Shown: positions 33,169-41,620 of the stretch, one piece after another
Layout: every line of letters begins with the position of its first letter
Numbering within the stretch: position 1 is the stretch's first letter
NCBI GenBank assembly: GCA_038214135.1
Contig: JBBQSD010000020.1
Location: 1 to 63,499 of the forward strand
From: JANLSE01 sp038214135
Lineage (GTDB): Bacteria > Chloroflexota > Chloroflexia > Chloroflexales > Roseiflexaceae
DNA: 63,499 bases
Reading direction: 5' to 3'
Position numbers and translations under genes: made by a program
The notes under the pieces: generated by a model
Seen by the model: the letters and a program-made list of their open reading frames with translations, nothing else
Told to the model about the DNA's origin: nothing
Database searches by the model: none

Positions 33169-34898
33169 GTGTCCGTCGCTCCGTTGCTATTGCTCTGGCA
33201 ATCCTGGCCGCTGCGCTGATTGTCTATGGCATGATCCAGCCGGTTGCCGCCGAGACGCGCTGGATATTGGCGCTGTGGATGGCCGCTCCGCTCCTGTTTG
33301 GCGCAAGCCGCCTCCTGCTACCGAGCCGCCCACATGGCCTAGCGCGTAGTGTTCAGAATATTGGCCTGATTGTGGCCCTTGGGTTTGTGCTGCTTTCACT
33401 ACAGCTCCTGCGCCAGCAGGCCATCCGCGCCGATGATATTGCCAGCTTTATCTATATTGATGAAACCACAGGACAGACAACCAGTAATGTGCGCGGTGTG
33501 TTAGAAGCGCTGAAAACCAAGCGCGGCAAGATCTTCGACCGTAATGGTAGCGTGCTGGCCGATTCGCAGATTGTTGATAAGGGCTATACCGTTCGAACAT
33601 ATCCAATTACCGATCAGTATGATCCAGCGGCATTCAGCAATATCCTGGGCTTTTTTAGCCATCGCTATGGCGAGGCCGGGCTGGAAGCGACCTATGGCGA
33701 TTATCTGAATGGTGAGCGCGATGTTCTGCGGCGCGTCCAGGATGGGTTGCTTGGTCGCCAGCATGTTGGCGATGATCTGCGCCTGACAATCGATGCCCGT
33801 ATTCAGGCGGCAGCATACGAAGCGCTTGCCGGGCGTCCTGGATCGGTTGTCGTTCTTGATCCGAAGACCGGAGCGGTGCTGGCGATGGTCAGCTACCCTG
33901 GCTTCGATCCACGTGGGCTAGCGTTTAACCCAGTTGCCCCGCGCGATGCCGAGAACAAGCGTATCGATGATTATTGGCACCAGCTCAATAGCGAAGGCTC
34001 CATTCAGCCATTGATCAATCGGCCAACCCAGGCGCGCTACCCACCCGGCTCAATCTACAAAACGGTGACGGCTGTTGGTGCGTTGGAGCATCCCCGCGAG
34101 GGCCAGCCAGATCAGATCGATTGCCCGAATGAGCGTGAGACCGAAGCAGGTGCGCCGCCCGTCGTCAATGCTGTCAATAACCTAGCTGAGCGCACCGGAA
34201 ATCCATCGAACTTGGAGAAAGTCTTCGCCTTTTCGTGCAATACCGCTTTTGCCGAATATTCGATGCGGCTTGGTGCCGACCTGATGACCCAAACTGCGGC
34301 GAGTTTTGATATCTATGAGCCCGGCAAGGCGCCCGATCTGTATGGTGGCTTTACCGATCTGCCAACGGTTCCGAGTGTTTTATATGTGCAACCTGGCTTT
34401 CTGAACCGCCGCCCGGCGTTGGCCGATACCGGCTATGGCCAGGGACAGCTATTGGTCACGCCACTTGAAATGGCCATGGTCGCTGCAACCGTTGCGAATG
34501 ATGGCGTGATGATGCAGCCCTATCTTGTTGAAAAGGTCACACGGCCAAATGGCGAACTGGTGATCAGCCAGGGCCAGCATACCATTCGGCGTGTGATGTC
34601 GAGCAACACCGCCCAGATCATGCGAACTGATATGCGGGCCGTGATCGAATATGGCTTTGGGCAAGCTGCCGGAAATGTTCCCGGTGTGCGTGTTGGTGGC
34701 AAATCAGGGACTGCCGAATACCCCTGCCCGACGCCGGATAACCCTAACTTGGTGTGTACGCACGCCTGGTTTATCGCAATTGCACCGCTCGAAGAAAGCC
34801 AGATCGCCATCGCCGTCATGCTAGAGGGCGGCGGTGAGGGATCGGGTGCTGGTGCGCAACTAGCCGCCGATGTGATTCGTGGGGCGCTGGAACCCTAA
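33165..34898 (+). CDS. penicillin-binding protein 2/PbpA-like transpeptidase
   Basis: A 577-residue class B-type PBP that cross-links peptidoglycan outside the membrane. The N-terminus has two or three hydrophobic helices (VAIALAILAAALIVYGMI, ALWMAAPLLFGASRLL, IGLIVALGFVLLSLQLL) rather than one. A dimerisation segment with TKRGKIFDRNGSVLADS follows, then the transpeptidase domain with all three active-site motifs: SIYK (PPGSIYKTV), SCN (FSCNTAFAEY) and KSG (GGKSGTAEYPC). The ATG overlaps the kinase-like gene (ATGA), so the pair is translationally coupled. The layout resembles actinobacterial PbpA. No rodA/ftsW is next to it. Confidence 0.93.
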   Translation: MSVRRSVAIALAILAAALIVYGMIQPVAAETRWILALWMAAPLLFGASRLLLPSRPHGLARSVQNIGLIVALGFVLLSLQLLRQQAIRADDIASFIYIDETTGQTTSNVRGVLEALKTKRGKIFDRNGSVLADSQIVDKGYTVRTYPITDQYDPAAFSNILGFFSHRYGEAGLEATYGDYLNGERDVLRRVQDGLLGRQHVGDDLRLTIDARIQAAAYEALAGRPGSVVVLDPKTGAVLAMVSYPGFDPRGLAFNPVAPRDAENKRIDDYWHQLNSEGSIQPLINRPTQARYPPGSIYKTVTAVGALEHPREGQPDQIDCPNERETEAGAPPVVNAVNNLAERTGNPSNLEKVFAFSCNTAFAEYSMRLGADLMTQTAASFDIYEPGKAPDLYGGFTDLPTVPSVLYVQPGFLNRRPALADTGYGQGQLLVTPLEMAMVAATVANDGVMMQPYLVEKVTRPNGELVISQGQHTIRRVMSSNTAQIMRTDMRAVIEYGFGQAAGNVPGVRVGGKSGTAEYPCPTPDNPNLVCTHAWFIAIAPLEESQIAIAVMLEGGGEGSGAGAQLAADVIRGALEP

Positions 34899-35433
34899 GC
34901 AAGAACCGAGAACCACGAATTATCCGCAGATTGCGCAGATGACGCAGATGAACCGAGCACCAAGAACCGAGAACCGAGAACTACAAAACTGCCGAACTGC
35001 CGAACCATCGTTCAGGAGCCAGGAGAGACGCGATGCATCGCGTCTGGAATAACCGCCACAAACATCAATTGGTTGCAGCCGAGGCATGACCAACCGACGT
35101 TGAACGTCCATCAACATTCTTTCAACAAGAAACAAGAATTGCCCAGAAGGCACCCAAACCAAGAAACTCCAAACTGCAGAACTACGGAACCAAGAACAAG
35201 CTATCAGCCACAATCATTGCTTGATCGCAGCCGAAGCATGCCAGTGAAACAGTCGAGAGCCAAGAGCATCACTTGCGGGTCGGGTACCCTCTTGGTGCCG
35301 CAGCGCCTGACCAGTTGGAGTGTCATCCACAGGGTACTCGGATGGAAGCCTTTCACTCGCCTTCGTAGCTCTAGACCGTTCACGAAGTTAGAATATGTGT
35401 TTCATTTTAGGTGAGATGTGTTATACTTAACCG
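34899..35433. repeat. 535-bp repeat-filled spacer
   Basis: A dense run of dispersed repeats: AAGAACCGAGAACC strings, CCGCAGATTGCGCAGATGACGCAGAT (about 34922-34947), a perfect palindrome GACGCGATGCATCGCGTC (35027-35044), the 58-bp GGTTGCAGCCGAGGCATGACC unit (35069-35126), CCCAGAAGGCACCCAAACC (about 35142-35160), a second GATCGCAGCCGAAGCATGCC copy (about 35223-35242) and a GGGTACCCTCTTGGTGCCG block (about 35281-35299). No gene is seen. The tnpB remnant begins at the right end. Confidence 0.65.
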
Positions 35434-36074
35434 ATGAGAAAATCCTTCAAATATCGCATCTATCTCACAAATGGGCAGAAACGAATCCTAAACTCCCAGC
35501 TTGAGGAATGTCGCTGGCTGTATAATGAGATTCTTGCAATACGCAAACGAGCTTATGTAGCAACAAGTGTCTCGTTGCGTCTGTATGACACGCAAAATAT
35601 GATTCCTATCTTGAAAGAAGGCCGTTCTTCGTTGAAGCAGGTTCACTCCCTGATGTTGCAAAACGTCAATATTCGCGTTGATCTGGCATTTCAGGCATTC
35701 TTTCGTCGAGTTCGTGAAGGTGCTGCATCGACCCGTTGAGGGCACACCTAAGACGGTCACACTCACGCGCGAACGTACCGGCAAGTGGTTTGCGTGCTTT
35801 TCCTGCGAAACGATTGCGACGCCGCTTGCTCCAACCGAATATGTCACAGGTGTTGATGTGGGGCTTGAGTCGTTTGCCACCCTCGCGAATGGCGAGAAGA
35901 TCGACAATCCGCGCTTCTATCGCACAGATGAAGCCGATCTGAAACGGTGAGCTAGTGCAGAAGACGTTGAGCACACGCATCCATATCTGCCCACACTGCA
36001 GGCTGGTGTTGGATCGTGATGAGAATGCAGCAATCAACATTCTGCAACGGGGTCTTCAAACCTTTCAAACCTGA
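35434..36074 (+). pseudogene. tnpB (IS200/IS605 family) remnant with two internal deletions
   Basis: Three pieces of one TnpB can be read in shifting frames. 35434-35725 encodes the N-terminus (MRKSFKYRIYLTNGQKRIL to QAFFRRVREG). About 35721-35950 encodes VLHRPVEGTPKTVTLTRE, the RuvC-I motif VTGVDVGLESFATLANG and NPRFYRTDEADLKR. About 35951-36074 encodes ELVQKTLSTR, half of the zinc finger (CPHC) and the RuvC-III segment DRDENAAIN. Missing are the stretch between RREG and VLHRP, and the RuvC-II region with the first CXXC, so about half of a normal ORF of some 1.2 kb is gone. No tnpA is seen. It cannot encode an active RNA-guided nuclease. Confidence 0.88.
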
Positions 36075-36154
36075 TTCTGTGGGATGGGGCGGCATCCCCT
36101 TGAAGCTGGGTACCCTCTGGGTGTTGCCTTGGCCCTGGGAGCCGTCACTTGTCG

Positions 36155-36160
36155 TATAAT
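36155..36160 (+). promoter_or_regulatory. TATAAT -10 element upstream of the S41 protease
   Basis: A consensus TATAAT lies 46 bp before the favoured TTG start codon. The -35 box is weak at the right distance, so confidence is modest. Confidence 0.4.
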
Positions 36161-36206
36161 AGGTTGGTTGCGCTGGCAGTCGTTAATGTGGCGCGAAGGA
36201 GCGGAT

Positions 36207-37616
36207 TTGGTCTCGTTTGCTGCGGCAATCGGCTGCTTTTCGCTGGGTCGTACACGCCTGCCATTGCTTGGCACGGTGCTTTTGCTCATGGGTTGTGGCC
36301 CGGCTGCGCTACCACCCGCGAGCCCGACTCATACAGTGCTGCGCATCCCAACCAGCACGACCAGCGCATCCCCGAATCCGGTTGCAACCAGTGTACCGAT
36401 TGCGCCTACCACCAGCGTGCCATCGCCAAGCCCTCTACCAACCGCAACTGAGCCAGCTCTGGTTGATGCGATCCCCACCCAGATTCCGATCACCCTCTCG
36501 CTGGAGGAACGCCGCCAGTTGTTCGAGGATGTCTGGGCAACTGTTGCCGATAATTATTTGTATGCCGATTTTCGGGGAACGAATTGGCAGGCCTTACACG
36601 ATGTGTATGTGCCTCAGATTGAGGCGGCAACCACCAAAGAGACATTCTATCAGACGTTAGTTGAGCTTGTGGCGCAACTTGATGATCATCATTCACGGTT
36701 TGTGCCGCCATCGGATGCGTTGGCAGAAGATGCAAATACGAGTGGACGCGAAGTTACCGTTGGGATTGGCGTTGTGACACGGCTGCGCCATGATGGCGCA
36801 TTTATTCAGATGGTCTTCCCCGATAGCCCGGCGGAACGGGCTGGTATTCGCCCACGTGACCGGATTATTGGTGTTGATGGCCGCCCGTATCGCACGGAAG
36901 ATGGCGATCTGTTGGGCAGCGATGGCACTGCAGTGCGGCTGACGGTGGTTCGGCCTGGTGAGCGGCCCCGTGATGTGGTGCTGGTTCGTCAGGAGGTTTC
37001 CAACCGTATTCTGCCATACTATCGGCGCTTCCCTGGCGATATTGGCTATGTTGCGATCCCAACACTATGGGCCAATGACATGGGCGAGCAGGTGAGTGGG
37101 GCGCTCACCGATCTACGGGCGAGTGGGCCATTGCGCGGCATGGTGATCGATCTACGGGCCAATCGTGGCGGCTGGGGCGAGGTACTCAATGAGGTGTTGA
37201 GCCACTTCGTTCGCGGACAGGTTGGCGTGTTCTATGGGCGCAATCATGTGCGGCCATTGGTGATCGCCGCACCGGCTGGGCCAGATCTGCGGCAGGTTCC
37301 GTTGATGGTGCTGATCGATAACGATACGGCCTCGTATGCCGAAGTGATGGCGGCTATTCTGCAAACAGAAGCGCGTGCGACCGTTATTGGCGCACGCTCG
37401 GCTGGCAATACCGAAACGATTTATGCCCACTCGTTCCAGGATGGATCGCGGCTGTGGTTGGCCGAAGAGGGCTTTCATCTGCAAAATGGTACCAACCTGG
37501 AAGGCATTGGCGTGCTTCCGAATGTATCGATTGAAAGTGACTGGACGCGCTATAGTGAGGATGATGATCCGCAGTTACTTGAGGCGCTGCGGCTATTGGG
37601 TGGTGGGCCAAAGTAA
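36207..37616 (+). CDS. S41 family peptidase (C-terminal-processing type) lipoprotein
   Basis: A secreted protease of about 469 residues. The favoured start is TTG 36207, 5 nt after AAGGAG; it leads directly into a signal sequence (LPLLGTVLLLMGC) with a lipobox Cys, followed by a Pro/Ser/Thr-rich linker. An S41 N-terminal helical bundle (FEDVWATVADNYLYADF), a PDZ domain (FPDSPAERAGIRPRDRIIGVDG) and the protease core follow (IGYVAIPTLWANDMG, VIDLRANRGGWGEVL). The nucleophile is Ser in DNDTASYAEVMAA (about residue 376). The general-base Lys of the CtpA type is not evident: the equivalent GxxTxGKG reads GARSAGNTE. Its stop overlaps hisB by one base. Confidence 0.88.
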   Translation: MVSFAAAIGCFSLGRTRLPLLGTVLLLMGCGPAALPPASPTHTVLRIPTSTTSASPNPVATSVPIAPTTSVPSPSPLPTATEPALVDAIPTQIPITLSLEERRQLFEDVWATVADNYLYADFRGTNWQALHDVYVPQIEAATTKETFYQTLVELVAQLDDHHSRFVPPSDALAEDANTSGREVTVGIGVVTRLRHDGAFIQMVFPDSPAERAGIRPRDRIIGVDGRPYRTEDGDLLGSDGTAVRLTVVRPGERPRDVVLVRQEVSNRILPYYRRFPGDIGYVAIPTLWANDMGEQVSGALTDLRASGPLRGMVIDLRANRGGWGEVLNEVLSHFVRGQVGVFYGRNHVRPLVIAAPAGPDLRQVPLMVLIDNDTASYAEVMAAILQTEARATVIGARSAGNTETIYAHSFQDGSRLWLAEEGFHLQNGTNLEGIGVLPNVSIESDWTRYSEDDDPQLLEALRLLGGGPK

Positions 37617-38215
37617 TGACCAACAAATCCCGAACTGCCAGTATTGCACGAAAAACGGGCGAAACCGATATTCGCTTGAGCCTGACGATTGATGGAACCG
37701 GTAAAGCTGAGGTTGCCACCGGCATTGGCTTCCTCGACCATATGCTGATACTGTTTGCTAAACATGGGTTATTTGACATAATAATTCAGGCGAATGGCGA
37801 TCTCCATATCGATGATCATCATACGGCAGAGGATGTTTGTATTTGTCTGGGTCAGGCGCTTGATCAGGCGCTTGGTGAGCGGCGTGGCATTGTGCGAACG
37901 GCGCATAGCTATGTTCCAATGGACGAGACGCTTGGCTTTGTGGCGCTTGATCTTGGTGGCCGCCCATACTGTGTGTTCGATGCGGCATTTGTGACCCCTC
38001 GTGTTGGCCAACTCGGTACCGATCTGATTGGGCATCTGTTTGAAAGTATCGCCGTGCATGGGCGCTTGAATATCCATGCACGGGTGCTATATGGGCACAA
38101 TGATCATCATAAAGTTGAGGCGTTGTTCAAGGCATTTGGGCGCGCACTCGATGCAGCCACTCGCGTTGATCCGCGCTTGGGCGGGGCGGTTCCGAGTACG
38201 AAGGGGACGCTCTGA
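37616..38215 (+). CDS. hisB: imidazoleglycerol-phosphate dehydratase
   Basis: Sixth step of histidine biosynthesis, 199 residues, the monofunctional bacterial length. The paired metal-binding motifs are intact: DGTGKAEVATGIGFLDHML, DLHIDDHHTAEDVCICLG, and the mirrored C-terminal set HLFESIAVHGRLNIH and YGHNDHHKVEALFKAFGRAL. The ATG begins at the last base of the preceding S41 stop codon (TAATG), so it is translated from the same message. No other his gene is present, so histidine genes are scattered in this genome. Confidence 0.96.
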   Translation: MTNKSRTASIARKTGETDIRLSLTIDGTGKAEVATGIGFLDHMLILFAKHGLFDIIIQANGDLHIDDHHTAEDVCICLGQALDQALGERRGIVRTAHSYVPMDETLGFVALDLGGRPYCVFDAAFVTPRVGQLGTDLIGHLFESIAVHGRLNIHARVLYGHNDHHKVEALFKAFGRALDAATRVDPRLGGAVPSTKGTL

Positions 38216-38217
38216 GA

Positions 38218-38372
38218 ATGCCATCAGCCCTTAGCTGAGTAAGCCGTCAGCCATCATCTTTTTGGTGGAGATAGAGCGCTCGTGCTGGCACGATACCGTC
38301 TGTTGTTTGTACAAACATCCATTGTTAGCGAGCTGAAAGCTGAATGCTGAAAATGCTGAAAGCTAGAATAAT
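38218..38372. repeat. CATCAGC / AGCTGAAAGC repeats in inverted arrangement
   Basis: CCATCAGCCCTTAGCTGAGTAAGCCGTCAGCCATCA on the left and GAGCTGAAAGCTGAATGCTGAAAATGCTGAAAGCT on the right form a possible long imperfect hairpin between hisB and the LLM gene. ACATCCATTGTTAG recalls the ATCCATTATTAG phrase at about 3322. No gene is seen. Confidence 0.5.
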
Positions 38373-38384
38373 AAGGCAGGACGT

Positions 38385-39407
38385 ATGCGGCTTGATGCAA
38401 GTATGTTTGTTGAGGCGGCGCGGATGCGTGAGGTTGGGTCCATCGCACAGGCCGCTGAGGCAATTGGCTTCGATACACTGTGGACAACCGAGACGAAGCA
38501 TAATAGCTTTCTGCCATTGGCAATTGCCGCTGAACATACCGAGCATATTCGCTTGGGAACCTCGGTTGCGATTGCGTTTCCGCGCAGCCCAATGGTAACG
38601 GCCCAGATTGCCTGGGATTTGCAGGCGCTCTCGAAGGGTCGCTTTATTCTTGGCTTAGGGACGCAGGTACGCGCCCATATTGAGCGGCGTTTTGGTATGC
38701 CATGGGAAGCACCAGTTGCGAAGTTGCGCGATTATATTCTGGCGCTACGGGCGATCTGGAATTGTTGGCAGCATGGCGGGAAATTCGATTACCAGGGCCA
38801 ATTCTATAAATTGAGCCTGATGTCGCCCTTTTTTAATCCAGGGCCAATTAGTGATCCACACATCCCGATCTATATTGCTGGTGTGAATGAGGGTTTGGCA
38901 CGCCTGGCCGGCGAACTATGCGAGGGCTTTCATGTTCACCCATTTCATACCGTGAAATACCTGAACGAACTCGTTCGCCCACAGGTTGCTGCTGGGGCGG
39001 CCAAGGCGGGGCGTGCAGCAACCGATATTCAACTGGTCAGTAGTGTGTTCCTGATCACCGGGCCGGATGAACAGACGCGAGCTGGTTTGCGATCCATGGC
39101 GCGCGATCAGGTGGCATTCTATGCCTCAACGCCAAGCTATCGGGTGGTGTTGGAGTGCCATGGCTGGCAGGATATTGGCGAGCAGCTCTCGCGGCTGGCG
39201 GCGGCCAAACGCTGGGGCGAGATGAGCGCACTGGTGAGTGACGAAATGCTGGCGGCGTTTGCCATTGAGGCTCCTCTAGATCGGATCGGCGAGGCATTAC
39301 GCGAGCGCTATGCTGGCGTTCTTGATCGGGTGTGTGCCTATATGCCCTATGCTCCCAGCCCGCTCGATCCCGTGTGGCAGGCGGCAGTTGGGGTTGTGCG
39401 GGGGTGA
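38385..39407 (+). CDS. LLM class F420-dependent oxidoreductase
   Basis: A 340-residue TIM-barrel oxidoreductase of the F420-dependent LLM type, from the N-terminal AIGFDTLWTTETKHNSFLP, RLGTSVAIAFPRSPMV, LSKGRFILGLGTQVRAHIERRFGMPW and FYKLSLMSPFFNPGPI patterns. The substrate is unknown. It stands alone in the plus direction, and its stop lies two bases before a GGAGTCA repeat. The F420-reductase-like protein at 62589 supports use of F420 by this organism. Confidence 0.85.
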   Translation: MRLDASMFVEAARMREVGSIAQAAEAIGFDTLWTTETKHNSFLPLAIAAEHTEHIRLGTSVAIAFPRSPMVTAQIAWDLQALSKGRFILGLGTQVRAHIERRFGMPWEAPVAKLRDYILALRAIWNCWQHGGKFDYQGQFYKLSLMSPFFNPGPISDPHIPIYIAGVNEGLARLAGELCEGFHVHPFHTVKYLNELVRPQVAAGAAKAGRAATDIQLVSSVFLITGPDEQTRAGLRSMARDQVAFYASTPSYRVVLECHGWQDIGEQLSRLAAAKRWGEMSALVSDEMLAAFAIEAPLDRIGEALRERYAGVLDRVCAYMPYAPSPLDPVWQAAVGVVRG

Positions 39408-39408
39408 A

Positions 39409-39478
39409 TTCAGGAGTCAGGAGTCTGAATAGCGCAAGATGAAGGTCGGTGGTATACATTCTGACTTCTGACTCCTGA
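39409..39478. terminator. long imperfect hairpin built from facing GGAGTCA repeats
   Basis: TTCAGGAGTCAGGAGTCTGAAT (39409-39430) faces ATTCTGACTTCTGACTCCTGA (39458-39478), with two or three mismatches and a 27-nt loop. It sits between two convergent genes and may act as a bidirectional terminator. Here the repeat family is arranged as an inverted pair. Confidence 0.5.
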
Positions 39479-39493
39479 CTTCTGACTCCTCTT

Positions 39494-39958
39494 CTAAAAT
39501 GGCATAATCCGCCCGCGCACCTTCGCCGTATAGGATTGGTATTCTGGGAACTTGGCGATCAGCCAGCGCTCCTCACGGCGGGCCTTCTGATCGAAAAATA
39601 TCCCAAGAAGAACGCTCAGAACCAGTGAGGGGATGCTTCTGCGGGCCAGCCCAAAGCCAAGTGCAGCAAGGAAAAGGCCAGCGTAGATTGGGTGTCGAAC
39701 CACGCTATAGATGCCACTCTGGATCAGGGTGGCATCTTCCTTCGGTTTGGGAAAGGGCGTCAGGTTCTGGCCCAACCCACGAATCCCTGCCAGGCCAATC
39801 GCCCCACCAGCCAACCCGATAATCAGCCCAAATGGCAAACACCAGTTGGGTAGGCGTGGTAGGCCACCCAATTCCGGTGGTGCCAGGGCGATTGCCGCCA
39901 ATATAGCGATTTGACCTGCCACCCAGCCCTCGCCACGGCCCTGTTGTTCTGTTGTCAT
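39494..39958 (-). CDS. isoprenylcysteine-carboxymethyltransferase-like membrane protein
   Basis: A 154-residue integral membrane protein of the ICMT/phospholipid-methyltransferase-like superfamily. Three or four hydrophobic segments are visible (QIAILAAIALAPPEL, LPFGLIIGLAGGAIGLAGI, IYAGLFLAALGFGLA, IPSLVLSVLLGIFF), with the conserved SGIYSVVRHPIYAGLFL and a C-terminal KAREERWLIAKFPEYQSYTAKVRGRIMPF that carries the EE...YxxY signature (here ARREERW). The methyl acceptor is unknown. It is probably a single-gene unit. Confidence 0.85.
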   Translation of the reverse strand: MTTEQQGRGEGWVAGQIAILAAIALAPPELGGLPRLPNWCLPFGLIIGLAGGAIGLAGIRGLGQNLTPFPKPKEDATLIQSGIYSVVRHPIYAGLFLAALGFGLARRSIPSLVLSVLLGIFFDQKARREERWLIAKFPEYQSYTAKVRGRIMPF

Positions 39959-39987
39959 GTGAAAATTCTCTTTTTATAGAAAGATGT

Positions 39988-40012
39988 AGGTGCGGTTCGC
40001 GAACCGCCCGTA
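39988..40012. repeat. REP-like palindrome GCGGTTCGCGAACCGC
   Basis: GTAGGTGCGGTTCGCGAACCGCCCGTAC contains a perfect palindrome GCGGTTCGCGAACCGC, a variant of the GGGCGGTTCGTGAACCGCCC family. It lies between two minus-strand genes. Confidence 0.65.
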
Positions 40013-40067
40013 CAAAATCATCGATCTGCCCACACCTGCCTCCGTAGCGATGCGCTGCAGCGCGTCG

Positions 40068-40883
40068 CTACGCCATCGGCCAGATCTGGTTCCATGCCGT
40101 CATCCAATCATCGGCGCGGCTGACCACCCGTAGCGGCTCGATCACCTCAACTCCAGTGCGCCCGCGGAACTGGGCCGCGTTATCGACGGTGCCAAGATCG
40201 ACGGTGATTGTCGTTGGTTTGGCGGGCACATACGGTTTGACGGCCTTGAGGTTTTTGAGTGATTGTTTGGCTCCTTCTTCGATCATCTGGCGCGCTCGTA
40301 CTGGCGCGATCTGGCGAGCAGAATAGCGCGTCAGGCCGCGCTTCACCGCCACCGTCGTCAGTTCTGGCCCGAAGAGAGAGCGGGTCTCGCGGCAGGTGGC
40401 TTCATCGCCAGTGACCAGTAGAATTGGCACGTTGTAATGGCCACACAATGCGCCATTGATGCCCGACTCGCCAACAAGATCATCATTGAACCACAAATTG
40501 CGCCAGTTGGTTGTCGAGATCGTATGGCAGAGGACGCCATCGGGTGTGCCAGCGCGGGCGTGCATGCCAACCAGCAAACAGGCATCGCAGCCCTGCTCAA
40601 GCAATTCGGTATAGCGCGACCATGTATGATGGGCGACCCAATCACACTCGGGGTGCAGTAGTTCTGGAATAAATGAGTTGAACGTCCAGCCGTCACCAGC
40701 GCCATGGCAATCGACGGCCACAATCTCGGTTGCGCCAGCCGCTAAGGCGCCGCGTACCGCAGCATTGATCTCCTCGGTGTAGAGTTTGCGGCCCTCCTCA
40801 TACATCGGTGAGCCACCAGTAACCTGTTCCCAGACGACGATTCCACTCACACCTTCCATATCGGCCATGATCAGTACTTTCAC
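40068..40883 (-). CDS. M55 family metallopeptidase (D-aminopeptidase, DppA-like)
   Basis: A 271-residue zinc D-aminopeptidase of the DppA family, which releases D-amino acids from peptides such as D-Ala-D-Ala. The N-terminal MADMEGVSGIVVWEQV supplies the Asp and Glu zinc ligands, VDCHGAGDGWTFN the first His, and HTWSRYTELLEQGCDACLLVGMHARAG and VTGDEATCRETR are family segments. Translation starts at GTG 40883, 7 nt after AAGGAG. The upstream WecB/TagA gene ends 14 bp away on the same strand, and both could serve the cell envelope. Confidence 0.92.
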   Translation of the reverse strand: MKVLIMADMEGVSGIVVWEQVTGGSPMYEEGRKLYTEEINAAVRGALAAGATEIVAVDCHGAGDGWTFNSFIPELLHPECDWVAHHTWSRYTELLEQGCDACLLVGMHARAGTPDGVLCHTISTTNWRNLWFNDDLVGESGINGALCGHYNVPILLVTGDEATCRETRSLFGPELTTVAVKRGLTRYSARQIAPVRARQMIEEGAKQSLKNLKAVKPYVPAKPTTITVDLGTVDNAAQFRGRTGVEVIEPLRVVSRADDWMTAWNQIWPMA

Positions 40884-40897
40884 GGGATTCTCCTTGT

Positions 40898-41620
40898 TTA
40901 GCGCTCACGGAGCGCTTTCCATAAAAACAGCGGCACCGCATCGATAATCCTGCGCCAGCGCTGCGGTTGGCGGATCAGCCGATACAGCCATTCAATGCCT
41001 ATCCGGCGCATCCACAGCGGGGCCAAGGGTGCAATGCCAGCCAGGTAGTCGAAGGTTCCGCCGACGCCAATCGCAACTGGGATCCGTAACAAGGGCTGGT
41101 TGCGGGCGATCCAGAGATCTTGTTTGGGGTGGCCATAGGCAACCAGCAGAATATCTGCTTTGGCCTCGGCCAGCAGTACACGAATGGCATGTTCTTCCTC
41201 TGGGCGCGGCGAGCCACTATAGCATCCTGCAATTATGAGCCCTGGATTTGTTTCCTGCAATATCTGGGCGGCACGTTCGGCAACACCAGCAGCCGCACCA
41301 AGCAGAAAGATGCGCCAACCATTACGAGCTGCCTGCGCCGCAATCCGTTTGGTCAGCGCGACGCCCGTCACCCGCTCGCGTAGTGGCGAGCCGCGCATAC
41401 GCGCCACCAGCATCAACCCAAAGCCATCTGGTGTAGCCAGATCGGCAGCGGCCAGCACTTGTGCAAAAGCCGGGTTACGGCTGGCCTCGATCACAAACTC
41501 CGGGTTGATCGTCACAACCTGGTGCGGCCCACCGGCCTCAACAAATGCGGCAATCTGGGTGATCGCCTCATCCTCAGTGACATCGTCGATCCGCACATTC
41601 AGGATGGTGAGTGGTTGCAT
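40898..41620 (-). CDS. WecB/TagA/CpsF family glycosyltransferase
   Basis: A 240-residue GT26-family enzyme that transfers an N-acetylmannosamine-type sugar onto a lipid-linked acceptor in surface-polymer synthesis. Family motifs: TINPEFVIEASRNPAF, the catalytic Asp region ATPDGFGLMLVARM, LRERVTGVAL, IFLLGAAAGVAERAA, LVAYGHPKQDLWI and the C-terminal membrane-associating RRIGIEWLYRLIRQPQRW. It is followed 14 bp later by the D-aminopeptidase. Upstream is a 440-bp repeat spacer, and no other polysaccharide genes lie nearby. Confidence 0.92.
   Translation of the reverse strand: MQPLTILNVRIDDVTEDEAITQIAAFVEAGGPHQVVTINPEFVIEASRNPAFAQVLAAADLATPDGFGLMLVARMRGSPLRERVTGVALTKRIAAQAARNGWRIFLLGAAAGVAERAAQILQETNPGLIIAGCYSGSPRPEEEHAIRVLLAEAKADILLVAYGHPKQDLWIARNQPLLRIPVAIGVGGTFDYLAGIAPLAPLWMRRIGIEWLYRLIRQPQRWRRIIDAVPLFLWKALRER

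Noticed and set aside
35951..36074. A separate small zinc-finger protein
   Set aside because: The CPHC and DRDENAAIN residues are the TnpB C-terminus, read in a shifted frame after a deletion, and there is no start codon with a ribosome binding site.
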